From contig JBKEDS010000008.1 in the NCBI GenBank assembly GCA_047975545.1, forward strand, positions 62,001-126,000: a stretch of 64,000 nt of DNA. The letters are read 5' to 3'. A program made the position numbers and the translations under genes. The notes under the pieces are model-generated. The model had not been told where the DNA came from and searched no databases. It saw nothing but the letters and a program-made list of their open reading frames with translations. Below are positions 1 through 8,362 of this stretch, piece by piece (the stretch's first letter is position 1; each line of letters begins with the position of its first letter). The DNA is from JBKEDS01 sp047975545. GTDB taxonomy: Bacteria > Bacteroidota > Bacteroidia > Flavobacteriales > Flavobacteriaceae.

Positions 1-946
1 TTTGACAAAGCACAATTCCAATAGTATTGTTCTCGTCCTCCAATTTTATTTCCCTGTCGTAATAGTTTACATACATTTGCATTTGTCCGAGGTCTTGGTG
101 CTTTAGCTCTCCGATTTTAAGGTCAATTAGCACAAAGCATTTTAAAATCCGATTATAGAAAACCAGGTCTATTCTAAAATGTGTATCGTCTAAAGAAATT
201 CTTTTTTGTCGCGCTACAAAAGTAAATCCGTTTCCAAGTTCGAGTAAAAAGTGTTCCAGTTTATCTATTAGCTCTTGTTCGAGGTCGTTTTCGGAATACT
301 CGTGATGTTCGGGAAGTCCAATAAATTCAAGAATGTAAGGGTCTTTTATGGCATCTTTTGGTTTTTCGAGAACAAGTCCTTTTCCCGAGAGTTCCTTCAC
401 TTTGTCCTTATCTCTACTTAAAACCAGCCTTGTATATAATGCCGAATTATATTGGCGTTCGAGTTCCCTAACACTCCAATTGTTTTTAAACGATTCTATT
501 TCATAAAATTTACGCTCATTTACATCATCAATACGCATTAGTTTTAAATAATGAGACCAGCTTAATTTGAATTCGTCGGACAGTGACTGACGAATTTGTT
601 TTTCAGATTCCGTCAACACTGTCGGGGAAATTGTTTTTTCAGAAATCCTCGACAGTGTTGAGGATTTTCGGTATATAAGATAAAAACCACGCATCCGTTC
701 TAAATTTTGAACAGAAAAACCTTTACCAAATTCTTTGGTTAAAACTTCTGAAAGCCCTTTAAGTAATTGTTTCCCATAGTCGGCTCTTTCTTTTCCGTCT
801 TGTTCTTCCTCCACAATCATTCTACCAATTTCAAAATAGGTGAATACCATGGTTTGATTAACAGTACGCACTACTTTACTTCTTGCCGATTGCAATAAAT
901 CAACAATTTGAGAGAAGAATTTTGTGCTTAAAGGTTTACTTACCAT
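1..946 (-). CDS. DUF1016 (YhcG-type) PDDEXK nuclease family protein, 3' end outside window
   Basis: Reading leftward from an ATG at 946, an open frame of 315 codons runs off the window edge, so the C-terminus is missing. The N-terminal part (about residues 10-130) is the helical DUF1016 N-domain. The C-terminal part carries the nuclease-like core with FRIDLVFYNR, then CFVLIDLKIGEL, then GQMQMYVNYYD, the D...D-x-K pattern of the PDDEXK fold. Proteins of this family occur alone or with restriction and defence genes and their role is poorly known; a nuclease role here is inference. The variable linker between the two domains contains an inverted repeat in the DNA (613-661). Its partners, if any, lie left of the window. 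Confidence 0.88.
   Translation of the reverse strand, partial: MVSKPLSTKFFSQIVDLLQSARSKVVRTVNQTMVFTYFEIGRMIVEEEQDGKERADYGKQLLKGLSEVLTKEFGKGFSVQNLERMRGFYLIYRKSSTLSRISEKTISPTVLTESEKQIRQSLSDEFKLSWSHYLKLMRIDDVNERKFYEIESFKNNWSVRELERQYNSALYTRLVLSRDKDKVKELSGKGLVLEKPKDAIKDPYILEFIGLPEHHEYSENDLEQELIDKLEHFLLELGNGFTFVARQKRISLDDTHFRIDLVFYNRILKCFVLIDLKIGELKHQDLGQMQMYVNYYDREIKLEDENNTIGIVLCQ
613..661. repeat. 12-bp inverted repeat inside the DUF1016 gene
   Basis: TCAACACTGTCG (613-624) is repeated in inverted form as CGACAGTGTTGA (650-661). The right arm lies within a 19-bp near-palindrome (646-664). It encodes the variable linker between the N-domain and nuclease domain of the DUF1016 protein, so it does not break the frame. 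Confidence 0.8.
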
Positions 947-1031
947 TTACTTAAAATTTATTTTCGAATCGAGCATGTACAAAATTAGTAACTATTAGTA
1001 ATGGGGCAATATTTTTATTAAGCTCCCTTAT

Positions 1032-1157
1032 AGTGTTATATCAACTCTGAAATTTAATATAAAGATTGCTTCGTTGCTATACTCCTCACAATGATGTCTT
1101 TTGCGACGACAACGGAGGAAGTAATATCATCCGCCAATTTTAAACTTCTAATATTCA
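1032..1157 (+). repeat. Degenerate copy of palindromic element family A (A1)
   Basis: This matches the family A pattern seen at seven other places: AGTGTTATATCAACTC at the left, a GATTGCTTCGT block, a CAATGATGTC centre, an AACGGAGGAAG block, then a decayed right end (TTCTAATATTC instead of TTGACATAAC). It occupies most of the gap between the DUF1016 gene and the TPR gene. Nothing else is evident in this gap. Confidence 0.75.
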
Positions 1158-1167
1158 ACCTCCTTTT

Positions 1168-4100
1168 TTATTCCCCCGTAATTACCGATGAATTGGTTTT
1201 GGCCGCTTCGGCTTTTATTTTGTTTAATTCGGTTTGGGCTTCGGTTACCACATCGTTGTATTCCTTAAAATTATTGATTACGCTTTCCAGGATATAAGTG
1301 GCCTGAAAGGTATCGTTTAGCGCATAAAAATTCTTGGCCATAAGTACCAAGCCCTTGGCGCTGTAATATTTATAGCCTGAATAATCCTTTGCCAGCTTTT
1401 GTACGGCCGTGTTCGAGGCTTCGTAAGCGGCCTGCTTGCTTTTAAAATAGGCATTGTAGTAAAGGGCTTCGGCCGCTGTTTCGCCCGTGGCTACTTTTTC
1501 CACTTCGGCATAAGCGGTTTTGGCCTTGGTTTCGTTGCCCGTTTTTATGGCCGAACGTGCTATAATAATATGGGCATCGCTTTTTATTTTGTTGTCTATT
1601 TTTGTGTTGTCCAGCACTTTTTCGGCGTAAGCCACGGCTTTTGTATAATCCTTTAGCTCGTAATTAGCCTTCATTAAATTAGATTGCGCAAATATGATGT
1701 GTTGCGGTTGGTTGGCTTCTGTTTCCAAGCGCTTTAACAAGGGCAGGGCTTCTTGCCATTTTTTACCTTCCAAGTAATATTGCGATAGGCGTGTTAGGGC
1801 AACCTCGGTAAATTCGTTTTGCGGGGCATCGGTTACGGTTTTGTAATGCGGTGCGGCATTTTCAAACAAACCGTCCTTGTAATACAATTGCGCCAAATAA
1901 AAGTGGGCTTGCAAGACATGAAGCCCTTTGGGAAACTGGCTTAAATAACTATTGAATTGCGAAATAGCCTTTTTATTGTTGCTGTCCAAATACTGTTTTT
2001 CGGCAGCTTGGTAGGTGGCATTGTCCAAATCGGCATCGGTAACTTCGATATAATCCAAGGTTTTTACCCAAGCGGCGTATTGGTTAACCTGCCCCATATC
2101 GATATAAATTAAGCGTGCCGTAGCAACGGCCTGTACCGCTTCGGGTGTTCCGGCATAATTGGCCGCAACGGTTTTAAATTTAGACAGTGCCTTGTCGTTT
2201 TCACTGGCATTGTAATGCACCAAACCTTGCCGCAATAAGGCTTTTGGCACAAACGGGCTGGTTTTGTAATCGGAATTTAATTGGTTATAGGCTTGGTTGG
2301 CCTTGTTGGCTTGATTGGTTTTTACATAAGTATTACCAAGTTCGAACAGAGCATCGTCGCTTAATTTTGATGTGGGATAGGTTTTAACAAAGGTTTCCAA
2401 TTCCTGTATTTTTTTGGAGTCCTGACCAACATACCCGGCGCTTATGGCCTTTTGGAAAAAGGCATAATCGGTATCCGAAATGTTTAAGGCTATGGCTTTT
2501 TGGTAGGCGTTTATGGCATTGGTATAATTGCTGGACACAAAATAGGCATCGCCCAAACGCAAATACGAATCGTTTAGCCTAACATCGTCGGGGCTTTGTT
2601 TGGCAAGATAGGTGTTAAGGTGCGTAACGGCCTTGTCGTAATTTTTCAGTTTAAAATATGTGTAGGCTATGTTATAATCTAAATTTTTGTATTCGGGCGT
2701 ACTTGGCGCTTCGGTAAGCTGCTCAAACTGTTTAAAGCCAATTAAGGCACTGTCGTAATTGGTTAAGTTATAATCGGTTTCGGCTTGCCAAAACGTTGCC
2801 CTTGCCGTAAAGTTGGCATCCCTTGGTTCTTTTAACGAGGCCTTGAAAAGGGTGTTGGCCTCTAAATATTGGGCTTCGTTGTACAGTTCCAATCCCCTAT
2901 AAAAAGCTACTTTTTGGTAGGCTACCTTGTTTTCGAAACTGTTTTTTCCTTTCAGCAATTCCAAGGCTTCCTTGTAGTTTTTTGATGTAATGTAGGAGTC
3001 TATCAACAAGGTTTCGATGTTTTCCTTATGCTTGGTATTGGGGTATTTGTCCAAATAAGCCGAAAGCACTTGCGGTGCTGGTTGGTAGGCGTTACCTATT
3101 TCGTAGCTTAGTTTGGCGTAGTTTAAAAAGGCGTCTTCTTGAATTTTTAAATCGAAATCCATTTCCGAAGCATTTTTAAAAGCGTTTAGGGCTTCTTGTT
3201 TTTTATCGAGTTCGATATAGCTTTCACCCAAGTGATAATAGGCATTTTGGGCAATACTGTTGGTGCCGCCTATAATTTTATTGAATTCGGAAACCGCTTT
3301 TTCGTAATCGCCCTGCTTATAATAGGCGTAGCCCAATTGGTAAAAATCGGTATTGTTCCACTTGCCGTTTTTGCCCTTGTAGGCTTGTAAATACGGCAAG
3401 GCATTGGCGTATTGTTTTAAGTTGAAATAACTTTCGCCTATAATTTTTGAAAGTTCGGAAACCTCGTTGGCATCGCTGCTGTTTAATTTTTCTTTGGCCA
3501 GTGCTATGGCTTTTTCAAAATTGCCCAGTTTAAAGTTTAAATCGGCTTGGTAGTACGATAGTTTGTCCTTGTACTGTTCTTGGTTGCTTACTTGGTTAAA
3601 ATACTGATTGGCCTGGTTGTAGTCGTCGCCCTCGTAGGCCATGTACCCAATGTAGTATTTGGCTTGCAAGCCGTATTCTTTGGAGTTTTCAACTTTGGAC
3701 AAGTACGCCTTGGCTTCTTTGTACTGTTTGGCCGTAAAAGCCGCATACCCATTGTTGAAGTTAAATTTATCCCGCTCGATTTTGCTCAATCCTTTTTCGT
3801 CTACCTTACTGTACCATTTTCGGGCGTGGGCGTATTTGCCGTTTTTAAAATAGTAGTCGCCAATATCTACAAATGCCGTATTACGCTTGGTGCTCGTGGG
3901 GTAGTTTTGCACAAAATCGTCCACCAGTTTTTCGGCATTTTGTTGGTTTAGGCGCACGGCGCAATTGGCGATGTAGTAGGCGCAATCGGATTTGGTTATT
4001 TCATTACCGGCCGTTTTTTTTATATCGGAAAACAAATCCTGCGCCGCTTGGTACTGGTGGTTGTTGAAAAGCGACACCGCCTTTTGGTAATCCACCAAAC

Positions 4101-4188
4101 TATTGGTATAGGTTTCGGATTTTTGGGCATAACCGTAAAAGCTAAGCCCTATTGCGGACAGAAAGAAAATACTGCGTTTTAGAATCAT
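1168..4188 (-). CDS. Large secreted tetratricopeptide-repeat protein
   Basis: A protein of about 1006 residues built almost wholly of TPR-like helical pairs (recurring patterns such as A-x-x-x-F, YYKQGDYEKA and YNEAQYLEA). I start it at the ATG at 4188 because the next residues, MILKRSIFFLSAIGLSFYGYAQ split at AQ, form a clean signal peptide; the open frame extends 20 codons further upstream but that part is basic and not signal-like. The protein is probably periplasmic or envelope-attached and acts as a scaffold. It is divergent from ftsE, which may hint at an envelope or division role, but no function can be read from the sequence. A promoter-like site lies at 4345-4376. Confidence 0.9.
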   Translation of the reverse strand: MILKRSIFFLSAIGLSFYGYAQKSETYTNSLVDYQKAVSLFNNHQYQAAQDLFSDIKKTAGNEITKSDCAYYIANCAVRLNQQNAEKLVDDFVQNYPTSTKRNTAFVDIGDYYFKNGKYAHARKWYSKVDEKGLSKIERDKFNFNNGYAAFTAKQYKEAKAYLSKVENSKEYGLQAKYYIGYMAYEGDDYNQANQYFNQVSNQEQYKDKLSYYQADLNFKLGNFEKAIALAKEKLNSSDANEVSELSKIIGESYFNLKQYANALPYLQAYKGKNGKWNNTDFYQLGYAYYKQGDYEKAVSEFNKIIGGTNSIAQNAYYHLGESYIELDKKQEALNAFKNASEMDFDLKIQEDAFLNYAKLSYEIGNAYQPAPQVLSAYLDKYPNTKHKENIETLLIDSYITSKNYKEALELLKGKNSFENKVAYQKVAFYRGLELYNEAQYLEANTLFKASLKEPRDANFTARATFWQAETDYNLTNYDSALIGFKQFEQLTEAPSTPEYKNLDYNIAYTYFKLKNYDKAVTHLNTYLAKQSPDDVRLNDSYLRLGDAYFVSSNYTNAINAYQKAIALNISDTDYAFFQKAISAGYVGQDSKKIQELETFVKTYPTSKLSDDALFELGNTYVKTNQANKANQAYNQLNSDYKTSPFVPKALLRQGLVHYNASENDKALSKFKTVAANYAGTPEAVQAVATARLIYIDMGQVNQYAAWVKTLDYIEVTDADLDNATYQAAEKQYLDSNNKKAISQFNSYLSQFPKGLHVLQAHFYLAQLYYKDGLFENAAPHYKTVTDAPQNEFTEVALTRLSQYYLEGKKWQEALPLLKRLETEANQPQHIIFAQSNLMKANYELKDYTKAVAYAEKVLDNTKIDNKIKSDAHIIIARSAIKTGNETKAKTAYAEVEKVATGETAAEALYYNAYFKSKQAAYEASNTAVQKLAKDYSGYKYYSAKGLVLMAKNFYALNDTFQATYILESVINNFKEYNDVVTEAQTELNKIKAEAAKTNSSVITGE

Positions 4189-4344
4189 TAAAATTTCGTT
4201 TTTGTTATTTTTTGTCTTGAAAATTTTCAAAAAAAACAACGCTATCACTTACAAAGACTGCTTCGTGCCCTATTTGCAAACAGGCAGCCTCGCAGTTACG
4301 CTACTTTTTTCTGAATATTTAAAAGTTTAAGCAATTTTACCGTT

Positions 4345-4376
4345 CAAAGATAAAATATCTTCAATCTATAACGCAA
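4345..4376 (-). promoter_or_regulatory. Promoter for the TPR gene
   Basis: On the minus strand TTGC (4373-4376) is followed 20 nt later by TATCTTTG (4345-4352), a good match to the Bacteroidota TTG-n19/21-TAnnTTTG promoter. It would give a leader of about 150 nt before the ATG at 4188. The 4189-4594 gap also holds the heptamer repeat; I saw no gene in it. Confidence 0.6.
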
Positions 4377-4430
4377 TAATTGTACTATAATTATAAACGG
4401 AGTTATTAAAAGGCTGTGGGGTTGTGGGTG

Positions 4431-4471
4431 TTAGAAGTTAGAAGTTAGAAGTTAGAAGTTAGAAGTTAGAA
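4431..4471. repeat. Heptanucleotide tandem repeat TTAGAAG, about 5.9 units
   Basis: Five perfect copies of TTAGAAG and a sixth ending TTAGAAA run in tandem about 125 bp upstream of the ftsE start. Seven is not a multiple of three and the array is intergenic, so length change would alter spacing to ftsE rather than a reading frame. Confidence 0.92.
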
Positions 4472-4594
4472 AGGTTTTTAAATTTTCAACAATATTCAAA
4501 AAACCAAACCTTAAAAACAAAAGGTTTTATACACATCAATTATTTTTTTGCGTTATTATGTTTACTTTTACGCCTATTACAAAACACAAACTGT

Positions 4595-5278
4595 ATGCCC
4601 ACCCCTATTTTACAATTAAAGGACGCTTCTATATTTCAAGGCGATAGCCTCGTGCTTTCCAAGGTTAATATTGAAATTAACAAAGGCGACTTTGTATATT
4701 TAATAGGAAAAACGGGCTCCGGAAAAAGTAGTTTTATGAAAACGCTTTATGGCGATTTGCCCCTAACCCAAGGTGAAGGCCATATTGTGGACTACAACCT
4801 AAAAACCCTAAAAGAAAAGGACATTCCGTTTTTACGCCGAAAACTGGGCGTGGTGTTCCAAGATTTTAAACTGCTTACCGACCGTACCATAAACGATAAT
4901 CTTTTATTTGTTTTAAAAGCTACGGGCTGGAAGGACAAAACCGAAACAACCGCCCGTATTGAAGAGGTACTTACCAAAGTGAACATGAAAACCAAGGGCT
5001 TTAAATATCCGCACGAATTGTCAGGCGGCGAGCAACAGCGTATTGCCATTGCCCGGGCCCTGCTTAACAACCCCGAACTTATTTTGGCCGACGAGCCTAC
5101 CGGAAACTTAGACCCCCAGACCAGTATAGAGGTTATGGAGGTTTTACAGGATATTAACAAAAACGGCAACACCATTTTAATGGCCACCCACGATTATGCG
5201 CTTTTGCTTAAATACCCAAGCAAAACCCTGAAGTGCGACGATAACCAGGTTTTTGAGGTGGTGCAACGGAAAGGTTAG
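4595..5278 (+). CDS. ftsE: Cell-division ABC transporter ATP-binding protein FtsE
   Basis: This 227-residue ABC ATPase has Walker A GKTGSGKSS (38-46), Q-loop FQD (88-90), signature LSGGEQQ (142-148), Walker B LILADEPTG (162-170) and the switch His in ATHD (199). Length and the run of motifs fit FtsE, which with the membrane protein FtsX controls septal peptidoglycan hydrolysis at the cytoplasmic membrane. No ftsX gene is adjacent; this is common in Bacteroidota, where the two can be unlinked. The start is the ATG at 4595. The stop overlaps the stop of the convergent glycosyltransferase gene by 3-4 bp. A related LolD/MacB-type ATPase is the main alternative. Confidence 0.88.
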   Translation: MPTPILQLKDASIFQGDSLVLSKVNIEINKGDFVYLIGKTGSGKSSFMKTLYGDLPLTQGEGHIVDYNLKTLKEKDIPFLRRKLGVVFQDFKLLTDRTINDNLLFVLKATGWKDKTETTARIEEVLTKVNMKTKGFKYPHELSGGEQQRIAIARALLNNPELILADEPTGNLDPQTSIEVMEVLQDINKNGNTILMATHDYALLLKYPSKTLKCDDNQVFEVVQRKG

Positions 5279-6381
5279 AACATTATACCCACCAATTTCT
5301 TGGCATTTTGCTTGGTATCGTATTTTTTCAGGGCCTCTATCCTCTTTTGGCTTAGCACGAATTTTTCATCAAACAACCTAATTACGGTATTTTGGTAATC
5401 GGTTTTGGTTTCGGCCACGGTGCATACGCTTAAAACAGCTTCATCATCAACCATATTTTTGTTTACAATGCAATGCCTGCCCTTAAACAAAGCATTAAAA
5501 ACTTTTAACTTCGTACCCGAACGTTGAAAGGAGTATAAGGTGTTTATATGGGCGTTTTCTATTAAACCATCCAACTGCTTGTTATTTAATATAAGTTGAA
5601 ACGAGATATGGGCGTGTTTTTTTATATGTTCGATAAGCTCGGGAGCTTTTGTAGAACTCGCTATAATTAAGGGAACGTTTAGCGACTTAAAAACATCGGC
5701 CATAAAAAAAGCCACCCTTAAATTGTCTGCTACCGATAAATCGCCATGGTACAGGGCATATTTGCCAAATCCCTTTTGAGCCGTTATGTTATTGTTTTCT
5801 TGAAAAACGGGCAAAAAACACGATTTTGGCCTGTAATGTTTTTTAAAATAAATGGTTTCGTAATTGGAAATAGGAAGCAAAATATCGGCCTTGTTTAAAA
5901 CACGCTCAAAATATTTGTACTTGAGGCCCTCAAAATAAAACGCTGTTTTTTTTAGCCAATTGCGTTCGCTTTTAAACAAGCCCCAATTATAATCGTGCTC
6001 GATATTATGGCAGCGCACGGCTGTTTTTTGTTTAAAATCGTGTTTTTGCAATACCGCAGCCACTCTTAACGATTCGAAAACAATAGGCGCCTCGCTCTTG
6101 TTTAAATTATCCTTTAAAGCATTGGAACACCTCGTGGCAACGGTATAGGGCAAGACCGAAAACATTTTGGTTAGCCGTGTGTTTCTTTTGTAAAGGTGTA
6201 TGGTTTTGCAATATGGTTTTAATCCGCTTATATCGTTCCTTTCACTATAAAAAGCATGCAAAATTACGTTTATGCCAATTTCGTTAAGCGCTTTTATTTT
6301 GTAAAAAACATCGATTGCCCCGCCATAATTGGGCGGATACGGGTTTTCGAACGCTACGATTTGGATTTCTTTTTTCAACAT
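5275..6381 (-). CDS. GT-B fold glycosyltransferase (GT4-like)
   Basis: A 368-residue cytoplasmic protein beginning IQIVAFENPYPPNYGGA, with the glycine-rich N-terminal loop typical of GT-B glycosyltransferases, and a C-terminal Rossmann half starting near ALYHGDLSVADN. It lacks membrane segments. Flavobacterial genomes often carry it beside sugar-transfer genes, and here it stands next to two GT2 genes, so transfer of a sugar to a surface glycan is the likely role; donor and acceptor cannot be read. Its end overlaps that of ftsE tail to tail. Confidence 0.78.
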   Translation of the reverse strand: MLKKEIQIVAFENPYPPNYGGAIDVFYKIKALNEIGINVILHAFYSERNDISGLKPYCKTIHLYKRNTRLTKMFSVLPYTVATRCSNALKDNLNKSEAPIVFESLRVAAVLQKHDFKQKTAVRCHNIEHDYNWGLFKSERNWLKKTAFYFEGLKYKYFERVLNKADILLPISNYETIYFKKHYRPKSCFLPVFQENNNITAQKGFGKYALYHGDLSVADNLRVAFFMADVFKSLNVPLIIASSTKAPELIEHIKKHAHISFQLILNNKQLDGLIENAHINTLYSFQRSGTKLKVFNALFKGRHCIVNKNMVDDEAVLSVCTVAETKTDYQNTVIRLFDEKFVLSQKRIEALKKYDTKQNAKKLVGIMF

Positions 6382-6414
6382 TAAAACAAAGCTACGGGTT
6401 TTTAGTTATTCTTG

Positions 6415-6447
6415 TTGGACTTTATCGAAACAAAAACATTAGATTTG
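6415..6447 (+). promoter_or_regulatory. Promoter for the GT2 pair
   Basis: TTGG (6415-6418), a 21-nt spacer and TAGATTTG (6440-6447) match the Bacteroidota promoter consensus. The ATG at 6464 lies only 17 nt after the -7 box, so the mRNA would have a leader of roughly ten bases without a Shine-Dalgarno site. Confidence 0.7.
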
Positions 6448-6463
6448 TAAAAAGCCAAACCGC

Positions 6464-7405
6464 ATGACCCCTTTTTTCTCGGTTGTTATTCCATTATTCA
6501 ACAAAGCGCATTATATCGAGGCCACCATTAAAAGCGTGCTTGCCCAAACGTTTCGGGATTTTGAAATTATCGTGGTTAACGATGGCTCGACCGATGGGAG
6601 CTTGGACATTATAAAACGATTTGGAAACGATAAAATTAGATTGTTTTCGCAGGAAAACAAAGGTTTATCGGCTACCAGGAATTTTGGTATTTCGGTTTCC
6701 AAAGGCAATATAATAGCATTACTTGACGCCGATGATATTTGGCTGCCCAACCACCTGCAACACATTAAACAGCTCTACGAAACGTTTCCAGATGCCAAAA
6801 TTTACGGCACCGATTATTGCGAGAAATACAACAAAAACAGCATTTTAAGCGTTAAAAAGAATTTACCCGAAGCCTTAAAAAACCAAATTTTTATTGTTGA
6901 AGACGTGTTTCTTTCCAATATAAACCAAACTATATTTTGCCAAAGTTCGCTGGCCTTCAACAAAAATATTGTTACTAATTACTCAGTTTTCGACAAGACG
7001 GTAACCTACGCCGAGGACATCGATTTTTACATTCGTTTTTGTTACCGCTACAAAACAGCTTATTTTTACAAAGTTAGCGTTGAAATAAATGCCAATGTTG
7101 CCAACCAAATTACCAAATCGAGTTTATTGGGCAAAACCTTGCCTAATTTGGACAAATACGAAACGTGGACAGAAAACCATAAATCGCTAAAACTATATTT
7201 GGATTTTTACCGATATGTTTTTTCGCACCTTTACCGACTGGAAAACCAACCCGAAAAAGCAAAACGATTTTTAAGCAAAATAGATTACAAAAACTTAACC
7301 GTTAAACAAATTATTCTTTTAAAAAGCCCCATTTGGGCCATTAAACTAATTAACCGAATTAAGTTTTTCTTGTTAAAATTCAACTTTAGGATTACTTCTT
7401 ATTAA
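6464..7405 (+). CDS. Family 2 glycosyltransferase
   Basis: A 313-residue GT-A fold glycosyltransferase: FFSVVIPLFNKAHYIE at the N-terminus, IVVNDGSTDGS (about 37-47) and the DxD-type motif LLDADD (about 86-91) that binds the nucleotide-sugar and metal. It is cytoplasmic with a basic C-terminal end. The downstream GT2 gene starts 1 nt after its stop, so the two are co-transcribed from the promoter at 6415-6447. It probably adds a sugar to a lipid-linked or surface glycan; substrate unknown. Confidence 0.88.
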   Translation: MTPFFSVVIPLFNKAHYIEATIKSVLAQTFRDFEIIVVNDGSTDGSLDIIKRFGNDKIRLFSQENKGLSATRNFGISVSKGNIIALLDADDIWLPNHLQHIKQLYETFPDAKIYGTDYCEKYNKNSILSVKKNLPEALKNQIFIVEDVFLSNINQTIFCQSSLAFNKNIVTNYSVFDKTVTYAEDIDFYIRFCYRYKTAYFYKVSVEINANVANQITKSSLLGKTLPNLDKYETWTENHKSLKLYLDFYRYVFSHLYRLENQPEKAKRFLSKIDYKNLTVKQIILLKSPIWAIKLINRIKFFLLKFNFRITSY

Positions 7406-7406
7406 A

Positions 7407-8357
7407 ATGAACGCCAAACCTTTACTTTCGGTACATATTTTAACCTATAATTGCGAGCATTATATTGAAGCTACTTTAGAATCCGTACTAAAACAAAAAA
7501 CCGATTTTAAATACGAAATTGTTATTGGCGACGACAACTCGACCGACAACACCAATACTATTTTAGCCCATTACGCCAAACGCTACCCCGATTTGATTAA
7601 CTACAAACGGAACGAAAAACAATTAGGGATATTAAAAAATTTTAAAACTACTTTAGATAGGTGCAAGGGCGCTTATGTGTTTGATCTTGCAGGCGATGAT
7701 TTTTTAAACCAAAACCATGCCCTCCAAAAAATGGTTGGCGCCTTTAAAAACGACGACTCTTTAGGGTTTATTGATAGCGGTTACAATCATTATTACGAAA
7801 AAACAAAAAAAACCGATTATTTTATAAACAAAAAATTCATAGCCTGTTCCAAAAACGAGTATAAAAATGCTTTGCTATTGGGCAAAATAATCCCGGCGGG
7901 CGTTTGCTATAAAAGAGAGGCCTTGTACAAGCATATCGATTTCGATTTTTACTTAAAAAAAGGCCTAACCATTGAGGACTACCCCATGCTGGTGGATATG
8001 GTTATGAACACTAATTTTTACAGGATAAACGAAGTATTGGTTACGTACAGGGTACACAACAAATCGCACTCGCACATGATTGACTTTGAAAAGCAATTAT
8101 TTTTAAAAAAACAAATGCTGGACCTCGTGGCATTTTTTTCAAAAAAATATAATTTAAGCCCCGATGTTATAAACGAATACAAAACCGAGTATTATAAAAG
8201 TTGCCTGTATTTGGCCGGGTATTTTGAAAAAAAAGAAATGGGAAAAGATATGTTTTTTAAACTGAACAAACCCGTAAATTTTAAGCTGGCCGCATATTAT
8301 TTGTGCAGCCAAAATAGTTTATTCCGAAGGTTTTACTTTAATTTTGGCAAGTTATAA
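7407..8357 (+). CDS. Family 2 glycosyltransferase
   Basis: A 316-residue GT-A glycosyltransferase with LLSVHILTYNCEHYIE, IVIGDDNSTDNT (about 39-50) and the acidic FDLAGDDFL motif (about 91-99) in place of the usual DxD. The C-terminal half has helical blocks seen in GT2 enzymes of capsule and lipopolysaccharide clusters. It follows the previous GT2 after 1 nt and converges with the flippase gene 5 bp downstream. Sugar and acceptor are not readable. Confidence 0.87.
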   Translation: MNAKPLLSVHILTYNCEHYIEATLESVLKQKTDFKYEIVIGDDNSTDNTNTILAHYAKRYPDLINYKRNEKQLGILKNFKTTLDRCKGAYVFDLAGDDFLNQNHALQKMVGAFKNDDSLGFIDSGYNHYYEKTKKTDYFINKKFIACSKNEYKNALLLGKIIPAGVCYKREALYKHIDFDFYLKKGLTIEDYPMLVDMVMNTNFYRINEVLVTYRVHNKSHSHMIDFEKQLFLKKQMLDLVAFFSKKYNLSPDVINEYKTEYYKSCLYLAGYFEKKEMGKDMFFKLNKPVNFKLAAYYLCSQNSLFRRFYFNFGKL

Positions 8358-8362
8358 ACGTT

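Noticed and set aside
3580..3951. Open frame of 123 codons opposite the TPR gene
   Set aside because: A shadow of the TPR coding strand; composition follows from the opposite frame, and no start region or homology is apparent.
4189..4248. N-terminal extension of the TPR protein by 20 codons
   Set aside because: It would bury the signal peptide, which starts cleanly at the ATG at 4188.
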